NCBI RefSeq assembly: GCF_019355555.1
Contig: NZ_CP072141.1
Location: 216,001 to 280,000 of the forward strand
Origin: Rhizobium sp. L51/94
GTDB lineage: Bacteria; Pseudomonadota; Alphaproteobacteria; Rhizobiales; Rhizobiaceae
Direction of reading: 5' to 3'
Length of the DNA stretch: 64,000 bases
Shown here: in pieces, positions 28,694 to 37,418 of the stretch
Layout of the letters: each line of letters starts with the position of its first letter
Numbering within the stretch: position 1 is the stretch's first letter
The notes under the pieces: model-generated
Seen by the model: the letters and a program-made list of their open reading frames with translations, nothing else
Databases searched by the model: none
What the model was told of the DNA's origin: nothing
Translations under genes and position numbers: made by a program

Positions 28694-29656
28694 ATGAAAG
28701 CCGCGATCGTTACAGCTTCCGGGCAACCGCCCATCCTGACAGACATTCCGGAACCCGTTGCCTCCGCAGGCGAAGTCCGCGTCAAAGTCACTGCCTCGGC
28801 CGTCAGCCAGGTTACCAAGAGCCGGGCATCCGGGCATCACTACAGTGCTGTCGGCCAGTTTCCCTTCGGCGTGGGCATTGACGGTGTGGGGACTTTGGAT
28901 GACGGGCAACGTGTCTATTTCGTGCTGCCGCGTCCCCCTGTCGGCGCGATGGCTGATGTGGCCGTCATTGCCGCCAATCAATGCATCCCGCTTGCCGATG
29001 ATCTTGATGACTTGACCGCTGCAGCAATCGCCAATCCGGGCATGTCGTCATGGGCGGCCTACAGCGAACGCGCAAGATTGCAACCCGGCGAAACGGTGCT
29101 GGTCAACGGCGCAGCCGGGACATCCGGGCGGCTGGCGATCCAGATCGCCAAGCATCTCGGCGCCCGAAAGGTCATCGCCACAGGCCGTGGAAACAAGGAC
29201 AGCCTGCGCGAACTGGAAGCGCTCGGTGCCGATGTCATCATTCCACTCAGCGGTGATCAGGAAGCATTAAAGGAGAGCCTGAGACAGGAGCTTCGCTCCG
29301 GCGTGGACGTCGTTATCGACTACCTCTGGGGGAAGAGCGCGGAAGCGATTCTGTCTACAAAGGCGGAAACCAGCCCGGCGCCAATGCGGTTTGTCCAGGT
29401 CGGTTCAATCGCGGGTTCGGATATCGATCTTTCCGCATCGATCCTGCGGTCGTCCGCAATCGACCTGATGGGCAGCGGGATCGGCAGCGTGCCCCCCAAG
29501 CGCTTCCTGCACGTCCTCGGCGAAGTCTTGAAAGCAGCGGCTGGAGGCAGGTTCCAGGTCGCGTTCAAGCCCGTTCCCTTCTCTGAATTCGACGAGGCAT
29601 ATCCGCTGGACGAAAGCACTTGCCGCACGGTATTTACGATGTCCGGCTCCGGCTGA
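28694..29656 (+). CDS. MDR-family zinc-less quinone oxidoreductase-like protein
   Basis: 320 residues. Medium-chain dehydrogenase/reductase fold: GroES-like N-terminal half (MKAAIVTASGQPPILTDIPE...GEVRVKVTASAVS), then the Rossmann half with the AAGTSG nucleotide loop (ETVLVNGAAGTSGRLAIQIAK) and ARKVIATGRG. Zinc-ligand cysteines of true alcohol dehydrogenases are missing, so an NAD(P)H quinone- or enone-reductase is more likely. AAAGGAC lies 8 bases before the ATG. Divergent from and probably controlled by the MarR protein. Confidence 0.85.
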   Translation: MKAAIVTASGQPPILTDIPEPVASAGEVRVKVTASAVSQVTKSRASGHHYSAVGQFPFGVGIDGVGTLDDGQRVYFVLPRPPVGAMADVAVIAANQCIPLADDLDDLTAAAIANPGMSSWAAYSERARLQPGETVLVNGAAGTSGRLAIQIAKHLGARKVIATGRGNKDSLRELEALGADVIIPLSGDQEALKESLRQELRSGVDVVIDYLWGKSAEAILSTKAETSPAPMRFVQVGSIAGSDIDLSASILRSSAIDLMGSGIGSVPPKRFLHVLGEVLKAAAGGRFQVAFKPVPFSEFDEAYPLDESTCRTVFTMSGSG

Positions 29657-29734
29657 AGTGTAGCTCGCCGGTTGGATTGAAAAGATCAGAGGCCCATCGG
29701 CACCCAGAACTTAAACACTAGGGAGCGACGTCGA

Positions 29735-30148
29735 ATGAATGCTTTGTCTAAGCCCACATGCCGCGTTGTCCGACCGGAAACCACCTATGCCGGCAAGCAG
29801 GGATTGGAGTATTTTGAAGGGATTGCCGCCGAGACGGTCGGCTCGACCCGGATCTGCATGCATCTGCTGACTATTCCGGCGGGCGGACGGGCCAAGGCAC
29901 ATCTGCACGCCGAGCACGAGACGGCGATCTACGCACTTTCCGGCGAGACGCAGTGCTGGTTTGGCGAACAGTTGGAACAGCATGTTGTGGTGCGACAGGG
30001 CGAGATGTTTTACATCCCCGCAGGCGTCCCGCATCTGCCCGCCAATCTGAGCGATACGGCAGCGACGGTTGTCATAGCCCGAACCGATCCGAATGAGAAA
30101 GAAAGCGTCGTCCTGCTGCCGCATCTTGAGGACCTTGTCCCGCGCTAG
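29735..30148 (+). CDS. Cupin-domain protein
   Basis: 137 residues, single cupin barrel. Metal-binding motif 1 is AKAHLHAEHETAIYALSGE (two His, one Glu in the spacing G(x)5HxH(x)3,4E(x)6G) and motif 2 is GEMFYIPAGVPHLPANLS with the last His. Substrate unknown; related stand-alone cupins include sugar isomerases and regulators of enzyme mixtures. AGGGAG precedes the ATG. Lies 78 bases after the MDR gene on the same strand, so it may belong to the MarR-controlled unit. Confidence 0.82.
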   Translation: MNALSKPTCRVVRPETTYAGKQGLEYFEGIAAETVGSTRICMHLLTIPAGGRAKAHLHAEHETAIYALSGETQCWFGEQLEQHVVVRQGEMFYIPAGVPHLPANLSDTAATVVIARTDPNEKESVVLLPHLEDLVPR

Positions 30149-30447
30149 GCGATCCAGACATGGTGCTCGACTTGGCCGGCATGAGCTCACTCGGAGCAGA
30201 ACAAAGAAGAGGCTGACGAATCCGGGGGGTGTCGTCAGCCTCGAGCGAAGAGATACGGCTCTTGCGCTTTTTTTCGCCTGTGTGGGGCAGAGGCGAGACA
30301 CTCGAATGCCATGCTAAAATGAGCCGAAGCTGACGAATGAGCATTTCGCGCGCTGGTTGGCGCCCGATAGCCGGCATATGGCTTCACGTTTGCTTGATCC
30401 TGCATATTCGCGGAATGGGCTGTTCTGCCGCGTCGGCTGTATGTGCA
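30149..30447. other. Gap between cupin gene and flagellin
   Basis: 299 bases between convergent genes. It holds a perfect 11-bp hairpin GAGGCTGACGA (30209-30219) / TCGTCAGCCTC (30232-30242) with a 12-base loop and no T tract; it may be a Rho-independent-like or processing structure. No gene. Confidence 0.45.
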
Positions 30448-32124
30448 TCAGCCGCGGAAAAGCGACAGCAGTCTCTGCGGTGCCTGATTGGCTATGGACA
30501 GCGACTGCACGGCCAACTGCTGCTGGGTTTGCTGTGCCGCCAGTTTGGATGATTCGGTTTCCATATCCGCATCGACAAGCCGACCAACGCCCCGGTCGAT
30601 ACTGTCCATCAATGAGTTTGCGAAATCGGACTGGACGCCGATCGACGATTGCAGCGAACCGAGCAGTGCAGCGGCGGCCGTCACCCTGTTCTGCATCGCA
30701 TCGAGGCCGCTGATATAATAGTCGACATCGGCCCCGGCGGTGGTGATGTCGATATCGGTGAAATTGAAGTCGATTGCACCGGCGGTGTGCTTCTGTGGCG
30801 CAGACACAGTCATGCCGACACCGGCCGTCGGATACCGGGCCTTGTCGCCTGACAGCGTCACCGACCCGCCGCTCGCGGTTGCCAGAAGTCCCTTCTGCTG
30901 GCCGGCAGCACCAAGCACAGCCGCCATGTCGTCTGCCGTAGAAACGATCCCGTTGGCAGACGTGCCGAGCGCTGCATCGACGGTGGCGCGGTCGACGCTG
31001 ATGGTCTGCTGCGAACTGCCGTCTATTGCGAAACTGAAAGAGAACGACTGGCCTTCCGGAACTGCAAAGCGACTTCCGAAACTGAAATCGACCTGCGGAT
31101 AAACATTTTGCACAGACGCCGTTGGCGCACTCTCCAGGCCCAGGCCCGACCCTCCACTGAGAGTGGATACCAGATTGCTGGTGGACACGCTGGAGCCCGC
31201 AAGGCCCGTTGCATGCCGTGTGGCGATTTCAAAGCTCGTGGTTCCGCCCCCAGAGGAGGCCGGTGCGCCGGCCAGCTGGAATGCCTTGTTGAGCACCGCC
31301 GCCATGTCCTGTCCGGTCGCGATCTTGCCGTTTGCCACAGCGCCAAGGGCAGCCGTGACGACACTTCTATCGATCGTGATCGAGTAGCTGTTGCCGGCAG
31401 ACGCGTCGCTGGCATCGAGCGTGAGGTCGAAGGAAACGGCATCGCTGGCGCCGAATGTTTGCGCGCCGGTGAAATTGAAGTCCTGATGGCCGGCCACCGC
31501 GCCGATGCTGCCGCCGGAAAAGCTGCCAAGGGTGGCAAGGCCCAGCGCGTCGCTGTCGCTTTGCAGCAACCCGCCGCCACCTGTGTTGAAGAGGATGGTC
31601 TTCGTCATGTCGATGTCGCTATCGCTGATGGACACCGTGCCGTCGGCGGAACGAACGAAGGCTGCCGGAACCGATGTCGTTACCGAATTGGTGGTTTTAA
31701 GGTTTGCCGCCTGGCTATAGCTCAGCATGTTGACGCCGTTGAAGCTGGCGCTGGTGGCGACGCTTGCGACCTGCTGCTTCAACTGATCGAGTTCATCCTG
31801 GACTTTGCTCTTGTCAACGCTGCCTTCCTTGGCCGTCACGAGCTTTGCCTTGAATGCGGAAAGCGTATCGAGCACCGACGTCATCCCGGCATAGGCAGTG
31901 TCGACGGTGGCAGATGCCACGCCGAGCGCATCGGCCACGGCAGACGTCGCACCCCGGTCCGAACGCATGGTGGTGGCAACGGACCAATAGGTGGCATTGT
32001 CGGATGCGGAAGCGACTTTCAAACCGGAGGAGACACGCTTCTCCGTTGAGGTCAGCTGTTGCGTAACGCTCCCCAGCGTCCGCAAAGCCGCCATCGCAGA
32101 CAGGTTCGTCTTGATCGACGACAT
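30448..32124 (-). CDS. Flagellin, oversized
   Basis: 558 residues, clearly longer than usual rhizobial flagellins (roughly 300-430). Conserved D0/D1 ends: MSSIKTNLSAMAALRTLGSV...RVSSGLKVASASDNATYW at the N-terminus and QSDFANSLMDSIDRGVGRLVDADMEEES-like block plus SLSIANQAPQRLLSLFRG at the C-terminus. The extra length is in the surface-exposed middle (about 150-460), which holds two related copies of one segment (about 213-281 and 345-404; both contain a D-R-x-x-V-x-A-A-L-G...D-M-A-A-V-L core). No other flagellar gene is in the window, so it is detached from the main flagellar cluster. A GT39 gene lies just upstream. Confidence 0.92.
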   Translation of the reverse strand: MSSIKTNLSAMAALRTLGSVTQQLTSTEKRVSSGLKVASASDNATYWSVATTMRSDRGATSAVADALGVASATVDTAYAGMTSVLDTLSAFKAKLVTAKEGSVDKSKVQDELDQLKQQVASVATSASFNGVNMLSYSQAANLKTTNSVTTSVPAAFVRSADGTVSISDSDIDMTKTILFNTGGGGLLQSDSDALGLATLGSFSGGSIGAVAGHQDFNFTGAQTFGASDAVSFDLTLDASDASAGNSYSITIDRSVVTAALGAVANGKIATGQDMAAVLNKAFQLAGAPASSGGGTTSFEIATRHATGLAGSSVSTSNLVSTLSGGSGLGLESAPTASVQNVYPQVDFSFGSRFAVPEGQSFSFSFAIDGSSQQTISVDRATVDAALGTSANGIVSTADDMAAVLGAAGQQKGLLATASGGSVTLSGDKARYPTAGVGMTVSAPQKHTAGAIDFNFTDIDITTAGADVDYYISGLDAMQNRVTAAAALLGSLQSSIGVQSDFANSLMDSIDRGVGRLVDADMETESSKLAAQQTQQQLAVQSLSIANQAPQRLLSLFRG

Positions 32125-32295
32125 ACAACCCCCAGGTATCGAACCGAAAAATCAATAGTTTTAGAAAAAGGGAGCATCATGCAGCCATAAGATGCAGAAT
32201 CGCCAATTTGTGTTAACTTCCAATGAAGTACGGGGAAACTGGATGATATAGCCGATGCGACTGCCACCCGAGGGCACATCGCCCCTTTTGTCGGC

Positions 32296-33876
32296 CTACA
32301 GGCCGCCACCGGTGGCCAGACAGGACGCATCCAGCCTGTAGGCATAGATCGTCTTGCCGCGATAGTTGCCCGTCTGCGGTTGCCAGGTCGCCGCCGGCGC
32401 CTGGGGTCCGGTCGGACAAGCGTTCGGATGAGTGGATACGAAGAGCACGGAACCGTGCAGGGACTTCGGCACCGGGAACTTCTGATCGTAATAACTCTGC
32501 GGCGCATCAGGGTCGCCGCTGGCGTAGATGCTATATCCCCGCGCCCGCAACGTATAGAACATGTCGGCAAGAATATCCCTGTCGTCGCTGACGATATCCC
32601 TTAGTCCAAGCGTTCGGGCGAGTGCGGCAGCATCGTTGCTGACCTTGCTGCGGCCGAGATAGCGATCCAGCACAATAGAAGCACCGCTCTCGCTGACGGG
32701 TATGGCAAACACTGGCGCCGTTGCCACCAGGCAGGATACCGTCCCGTTCAGCAGCAACGACCATTTGAGGCCCTGCGGCCAGACGCGCCGCAGGGTCCAG
32801 ACGGCGAGCAGCGTGCCGGCGACATAGGCCGTGGCCGCCCAGTTGGCATAGGCCTTGGCAAGGGTCGCCTGCAGGGAGATCAGTGCTATGATCGGCAGGG
32901 ACAGCCAGACCAGCATCTGCTCGCGCCACTCGCCTCCCCGCCTCAGCACCCGGTAGCCGGCGATGAGGATCGCCGCAAACACGATCGGTCCAACCACGCC
33001 GAACTGGGCACCGAAAAATTCCAGCCCGCCCGACAGGTGCGGATTGAGCCGTCCCCAGTGGGCAATATTCTCGGTATGCTTGACGGTGACCATCCGGTTT
33101 TCGAGGTTCCACCAGATGTTTGGCAGGCAGCCGGCACTGGCCACAGCCACAGCGATCCAGGCGTCGCGCCACGCGATGCGCGCCTTTGGGACGCACGCAA
33201 TTGCGATCAGGCCACCCGGCAACAGAAACAGGATCGCGTATTTCGACAGGAAGGCGCCTGCAACGGCAAGGCCAAGCGCAACGGCAATCGTCACGGATCG
33301 CCTGCCGGTCAGCACCACGTAGGCCGCAAGAGCGACCGCGAGGAAAAACAGCAGCGGCACATCCGTCGAGAAGAACACCGACGACAGCGCCACACCCGGC
33401 AGTGTGATGTAGGTGACGCCGGCCCAGACAGCGATCTCCCTGTCGAACAGCCGCAATGCGACCTGCATCAGCGCCAGCCCGGTTGCGAGATGCAGCAGCG
33501 GCCCGCAGATCCTGATCCAGAAGATGCTACTCGAGCCGGAAATCTCCAACATCGCTCTGAGGATCCAGGCGATCATCGGCGGCTTCGAATAATAGCCGAA
33601 GTCGAGGCTCTGCGACCACAGCCAGTACTGTGCCTCGTCGACGAATAGATCCGTCGTATCGAATGAAAGGGTCACGATCCGCCACAAGGTAAGTGCGACC
33701 ATGACAAGAAGGGCGGAATAGACCGATAAAGACGGAATCGAGAACGGCGCTGCGTGCGCTACGGTCCAATCCGCCGGTAGAGCAACGTCATTCCCGGCGG
33801 CACGATCGACCGTCCGGTCGGCATAGTCAGAAGGCACGCCACGACCGGTCGCCAACCGGAGAATGTGAGAAAACAT
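32296..33876 (-). CDS. GT39-family membrane glycosyltransferase (ArnT/PMT_2-like)
   Basis: 526 residues with about 11-12 hydrophobic helices and the GT39/83 acidic motif at the first periplasmic loop: DTTDLFVDEAQYWLWSQSLDFGYYSKPP, where the DE pair is the presumed catalytic acid. These enzymes use polyprenyl-phosphate sugars on the periplasmic side. Targets can be lipid A, other glycolipids, or exported proteins. The C-terminal ~120 residues form a soluble periplasmic domain. It is 171 bases upstream of the flagellin gene on the same strand, so flagellin glycosylation is possible but not shown. Confidence 0.85.
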   Translation of the reverse strand: MFSHILRLATGRGVPSDYADRTVDRAAGNDVALPADWTVAHAAPFSIPSLSVYSALLVMVALTLWRIVTLSFDTTDLFVDEAQYWLWSQSLDFGYYSKPPMIAWILRAMLEISGSSSIFWIRICGPLLHLATGLALMQVALRLFDREIAVWAGVTYITLPGVALSSVFFSTDVPLLFFLAVALAAYVVLTGRRSVTIAVALGLAVAGAFLSKYAILFLLPGGLIAIACVPKARIAWRDAWIAVAVASAGCLPNIWWNLENRMVTVKHTENIAHWGRLNPHLSGGLEFFGAQFGVVGPIVFAAILIAGYRVLRRGGEWREQMLVWLSLPIIALISLQATLAKAYANWAATAYVAGTLLAVWTLRRVWPQGLKWSLLLNGTVSCLVATAPVFAIPVSESGASIVLDRYLGRSKVSNDAAALARTLGLRDIVSDDRDILADMFYTLRARGYSIYASGDPDAPQSYYDQKFPVPKSLHGSVLFVSTHPNACPTGPQAPAATWQPQTGNYRGKTIYAYRLDASCLATGGGL

Positions 33877-33964
33877 AGAGTAAACCGCTGGAGATTGCTG
33901 CTGCCGACCTTATTAGCAATCCAATGTTACAACCAGACGGCAAAACGTCCAGCAGCATGTGAAT

Positions 33965-34549
33965 TCAGCCGCCTTCCCTGACGTCCAGATGATGCTCGAG
34001 ATCCTTCCAGCTGCGGTCCATGGCGAAGCTGGCTGACAGATATGGAACGCCGATATGTCCGAACAGCACGGACAACTGCCATTCCGCAACATCCTCGGGA
34101 ACACCCGCGACCTCGTAGCTGTAGATCAGCGAAAACAGGCCGGTTCTGTCGGCGCCGGACATGCAATGCACCAGGATCGGCCTTGAGGCTGTCTTCATGA
34201 TGTCGATCAGGGCAACGGCCTTGTCCACTCTCAGGATTTTCGTCGCCGACATGCCGAAATCGATATGCTGCACCCCGAGACGCCGGGCGACGGCCGTCTC
34301 CTCCCGGTACCATGGCTGGTCGTTGCTACCGCGAAGATTGACGATCGTCTTTATGCCGTACTGGTGAACATAGCTCTCAAGTTGCGCACCCGAGGGCTGC
34401 GCGGAGCGGTACAACTGGCCGGGGATCACCGTATGGAAATTTCCCGTTGCCTGCAGCAAGGCGAGATGTCCGCCGAAAAACAGGAGACCAACTAGAAAAC
34501 AGGCGACCGCATGGCGCATTATTTTACGAATACGTCCGAGAATTGCCAT
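33965..34549 (-). CDS. Membrane-anchored dual-specificity phosphatase-like protein
   Basis: 194 residues. A positively charged N-terminus followed by one hydrophobic segment (AVACFLVGLLFFGGHLALL, about 14-32) suggests a signal anchor that puts the catalytic domain in the periplasm. The domain has the Cx5R loop as HCMSGADRTG (C129, R135), the LYRSAQPSG start typical of SIW14/DSP-like bacterial phosphatases, and NLRG in the middle. Substrate may be a phosphoprotein or a phospholipid/lipid A phosphate; the periplasmic side favours the latter. Upstream of the GT39 gene on the same strand (88 bases). Confidence 0.82.
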   Translation of the reverse strand: MAILGRIRKIMRHAVACFLVGLLFFGGHLALLQATGNFHTVIPGQLYRSAQPSGAQLESYVHQYGIKTIVNLRGSNDQPWYREETAVARRLGVQHIDFGMSATKILRVDKAVALIDIMKTASRPILVHCMSGADRTGLFSLIYSYEVAGVPEDVAEWQLSVLFGHIGVPYLSASFAMDRSWKDLEHHLDVREGG

Positions 34550-34805
34550 TCTTTCCCCGATGCTATTCTTTTACTGCACCTTTCCGCAGCCTAGCCGTCG
34601 AATCCAACAAGAGATTAAAGATAATACGAAGCTTTTATGTCATTGCTGCGCCTGCATGCTTGACTGTCGTCTACGGCACCTCGGCTAAACTGCGACATGA
34701 ATAATCCATGCTCATGCCGCACGGATCGGTTATCGATAGGTCTGCGGGTCGGGCCGGGGCATCCATGACCGAATCGCTATCAACAACCTCACGGAGGACC
34801 GACTG

Positions 34806-35021
34806 ATGACGCCTGCCCGCTTCAACGAGTGTCTGCTGCATATCCGCTGGACACCCATCAACCTGGCAAGTGCCCTGCAATGCGACCTGTCCTGGGTCGA
34901 AGCGCTGGAGGTTGGCGCCGTCGAGGTACCCGCGGCTCTCGGAGAATGGCTCGAGACGCTCGCCCGCTGCCATGAGGCAAACGAAACACCGAAAGCCTTT
35001 CGCGGTCGCGGCCAGGATTGA
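34806..35021 (+). CDS. Small helix-turn-helix-like hypothetical protein
   Basis: 71 residues with a good ribosome site (GGAGG, 8 bases before the ATG). The N-terminal 45 residues look like a short Cro/XRE-type helical fold (MTPARFNECLLHIRWTPINLASALQCD, then LSWVEALEVGAVEVPAALGEW). Conserved small proteins of this shape are common in rhizobia. DNA binding is an inference. No operon partner. Confidence 0.65.
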   Translation: MTPARFNECLLHIRWTPINLASALQCDLSWVEALEVGAVEVPAALGEWLETLARCHEANETPKAFRGRGQD

Positions 35022-35293
35022 CGTCTGCAGGTATCCTGACGCGGAAACAGCAAAACCGTTAAACGGCTGAAACTAATTTAGCGCGATGGTCGTATCCCTA
35101 TAGGCCTTTGGTCGGGCCCGAGGCCGTCGCCTGCACACCGCAAGGTCGAAGGTGGCGGCCTCACTTTACAGCTAAACCCCTCAAGGCAAACTCCGCATCA
35201 CGCGCCTTCGTCCGGCTCAAGGGAGAGAGGCGCATACCGTCGATGGCTTTCCGGTTGCATATGCATTACGCATGGTCTTTCGAGGGGGAAATC

Positions 35294-35701
35294 ATGAAGC
35301 TCTTTGCCGCAACGCTGTTGTTCTCGACCGTGCTGACGCTGCCGGTCGGCGCGCAGTCTTCCATCTCGACCGACCGCGGCCAGCTCATCGAGAGCTACCG
35401 GGCCTTTATCAGCGCCGTCGACATCATCAATTCGAACGGTGACCGCCTCTCCGAGCCGTGGCAGATTATCCGCCAGGATCGGGCCAATTATCACCACTTT
35501 CATCTGATGGACGCGGACGACGAAACCGATACCTTTTTCGCCAGCCCCGCCAATCGCCAGCTCATGGAGGCGATGCTGGCCGATGGCGAGATCGAAGGCG
35601 ACGCGGCCGAACGGATCATTGCCGGCGATGTCCATATCAAGGTCGATATCTACGGCCATGGCACAACGGGCAAACGCATAGACGTGCACGTCGAGGACTG
35701 A
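35294..35701 (+). CDS. Small secreted hypothetical protein
   Basis: 135 residues from the ATG at 35294, preceded by GAGGGGG. Signal peptide MKLFAATLLFSTVLTLPVGA, cleaved before QSS. The mature part is acidic and mixed helix/strand (GQLIESYRAFISAVDIINSNG, HHFHLMDADDETDTFF). No family recognised. The 272 bases upstream show nothing else. Confidence 0.65.
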   Translation: MKLFAATLLFSTVLTLPVGAQSSISTDRGQLIESYRAFISAVDIINSNGDRLSEPWQIIRQDRANYHHFHLMDADDETDTFFASPANRQLMEAMLADGEIEGDAAERIIAGDVHIKVDIYGHGTTGKRIDVHVED

Positions 35702-35798
35702 CCGGCGATCCCCAGTTCTCAGCGCCGCGTCCGCAATTTCTTCTGGCCTCCCAACCATGGCCGGAATAGCATGCACCATCCGTAGCCGCAGAAACGCC

Positions 35799-36518
35799 AT
35801 GACCCTCTATCGACGCCGCCTGATCAAGATACGCCGGAAGACGACGGGCCTTGCGCTCGTCGGCCTGATTTCCTTCATCGCCGGTATGACGGATGCCGTC
35901 GGCCTTGTGCTGAGCGGCGACTTCGTCTCGTTCATGACCGGCAATACAACCAGGGCGGCCATCGCTCTAGGCAATGGCCAAACCCGGCATGGTCTCGTGC
36001 TTCTGGCGGCAATCCTGATTTTCGTCGGCGGTAACGCGCTCGGCGTCGTGCTCGCCCATGCCGCCAGCCGGCCGGCCTTCGTCGTTCTCGGGTGGGTCAG
36101 CGTCCTCTTGTCGCTCGCCTCCACCTTCGCATCCCCGTCCAACGTCGTGACGCAATTCTATCTCGTGGTGCTGGCGATGGGCATGATCAATGCGACGGTC
36201 GAACATGTCGAGGGGCTGCCGATCGGCCTGACCTATGTCACCGGTGCGCTGTCGCGTTTCGGTCGCGGCATCGGCCGCCTGATGGTCGGCGACAGGGATT
36301 TCGCGTGGACGATACAGATCGTCCCCTGGATCGGAATGCTGGCCGGCGCCGTCGTCGGCGCGTTGCTGGTGCATCAATTTGCAGCCAAGGCCCTGTTGTT
36401 CGTGGCTGTCATGGCGCTTATCGCCGCCTTTGTGACACTCATCATCCCTCCTGCCCTGCAGCACCGCTATCGGCAGCGCGTCGCCCGCCAGGCCCTGGCT
36501 GCGGGACGGGCGCCCTAA
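35799..36518 (+). CDS. DUF1275 (YoaK-like) membrane protein
   Basis: 239 residues if started at 35799 (MTLYRRRLIKIRRKTTG); an ATG 14 codons upstream is also possible and neither has a strong ribosome site. Six hydrophobic helices with the DUF1275 signature in the first two (LISFIAGMTDAVGLVLSGDFVSFMTGNTTRAA), and VEHVEGLPIGLTYVTGALSRFGRG. Function unknown; proteins of this family are inner-membrane and often near lipid or transport genes. Confidence 0.82.
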   Translation: MTLYRRRLIKIRRKTTGLALVGLISFIAGMTDAVGLVLSGDFVSFMTGNTTRAAIALGNGQTRHGLVLLAAILIFVGGNALGVVLAHAASRPAFVVLGWVSVLLSLASTFASPSNVVTQFYLVVLAMGMINATVEHVEGLPIGLTYVTGALSRFGRGIGRLMVGDRDFAWTIQIVPWIGMLAGAVVGALLVHQFAAKALLFVAVMALIAAFVTLIIPPALQHRYRQRVARQALAAGRAP

Positions 36519-36577
36519 CAGGGCTTTTTCACACAGTAAAATCTGTTAGGAAGGCGCGTCGCTGCCGGAGTGCCTGC

Positions 36578-37369
36578 ATGTTCGTGATTTCCAAACTCGT
36601 CTGGATCCTGTGCCAGCCTCTGTCGCTCGCCTTCTTTTTCGGCCTCTTGGCGCTGCTTGCAGCACTCCTCCGGCGCCATCGACTGGGCATCGTCTCCTCC
36701 GCGCTGTCGGTATCGATCCTTTTCGTCACGCTCTTCACCTCGGCCGGCTCGGTACTGATCGAGACCCTTGAAGACCGCTTCCCCCGCCCCGTCGCCGATC
36801 CCGCCACACTCGAATGCATGATCGTCCTCGGCGGCGGATTTGCTACCGAGGTCACCACCGGTCGAGGCGGCTACGATCTCAATGCAGCCGGCGATCGATT
36901 CGTCGAGGCGCTCCGGTTGGCGATGAAATATCCCCGCTCGCGCGTTCTGATCTCCGGCGGCGACGGCACCATCACCGGCCATCTCGAAGGCGATGCGATC
37001 ATAGGCGAGCGGATGTTTACAGCCTTCGGCATCGACAAAGCCCGCCTCATCGAGGACCGCAGCTCGCGGACAACCTACGAAAACGCCGTCAACACCAGGG
37101 CGCTGCTGGCCAGCAACGGTCTCAGCAATTGCCTGCTGATCACCTCCGGCTTCCACATGCCGCGCGCAATGGGGATTTTCCGCAAACTCGACATCCCGGT
37201 CGTCCCCTGGCCGGTGGACTATCGCTCGGGCGGCAAAGACACACTGGGGCTCGACGCAACCCAGCCATCGCTTAACAGCGAGCTCCTCGGCATTGCCGGA
37301 CGCGAGTGGATCGGCCTTGCCGGCTACTATCTCACAGGCCGTACCTCCGCCCTCTATCCGGCGCCCTGA
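36578..37369 (+). CDS. YdcF-family (DUF218) membrane-anchored protein
   Basis: 263 residues from the ATG at 36578, with CCGGAG 7 bases upstream. Two N-terminal membrane helices (about 5-30 and 35-58) then a periplasmic DUF218 domain: CMIVLGGGF, RFVEALRLAMKYPRSRVLISGG, EDRSSRTTYENAVNTRALL and LLITSGFHMPRAMGIFRK. ElyC/SanA relatives act in envelope integrity and lipid carrier recycling. Follows the DUF1275 gene by 59 bases. Convergent with bcsK. Confidence 0.88.
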   Translation: MFVISKLVWILCQPLSLAFFFGLLALLAALLRRHRLGIVSSALSVSILFVTLFTSAGSVLIETLEDRFPRPVADPATLECMIVLGGGFATEVTTGRGGYDLNAAGDRFVEALRLAMKYPRSRVLISGGDGTITGHLEGDAIIGERMFTAFGIDKARLIEDRSSRTTYENAVNTRALLASNGLSNCLLITSGFHMPRAMGIFRKLDIPVVPWPVDYRSGGKDTLGLDATQPSLNSELLGIAGREWIGLAGYYLTGRTSALYPAP

Positions 37370-37418
37370 GCGCGGAGGTATTCATCGCTTCCAACCTGCT
37401 TCGACGCGAAGTGGCCGC

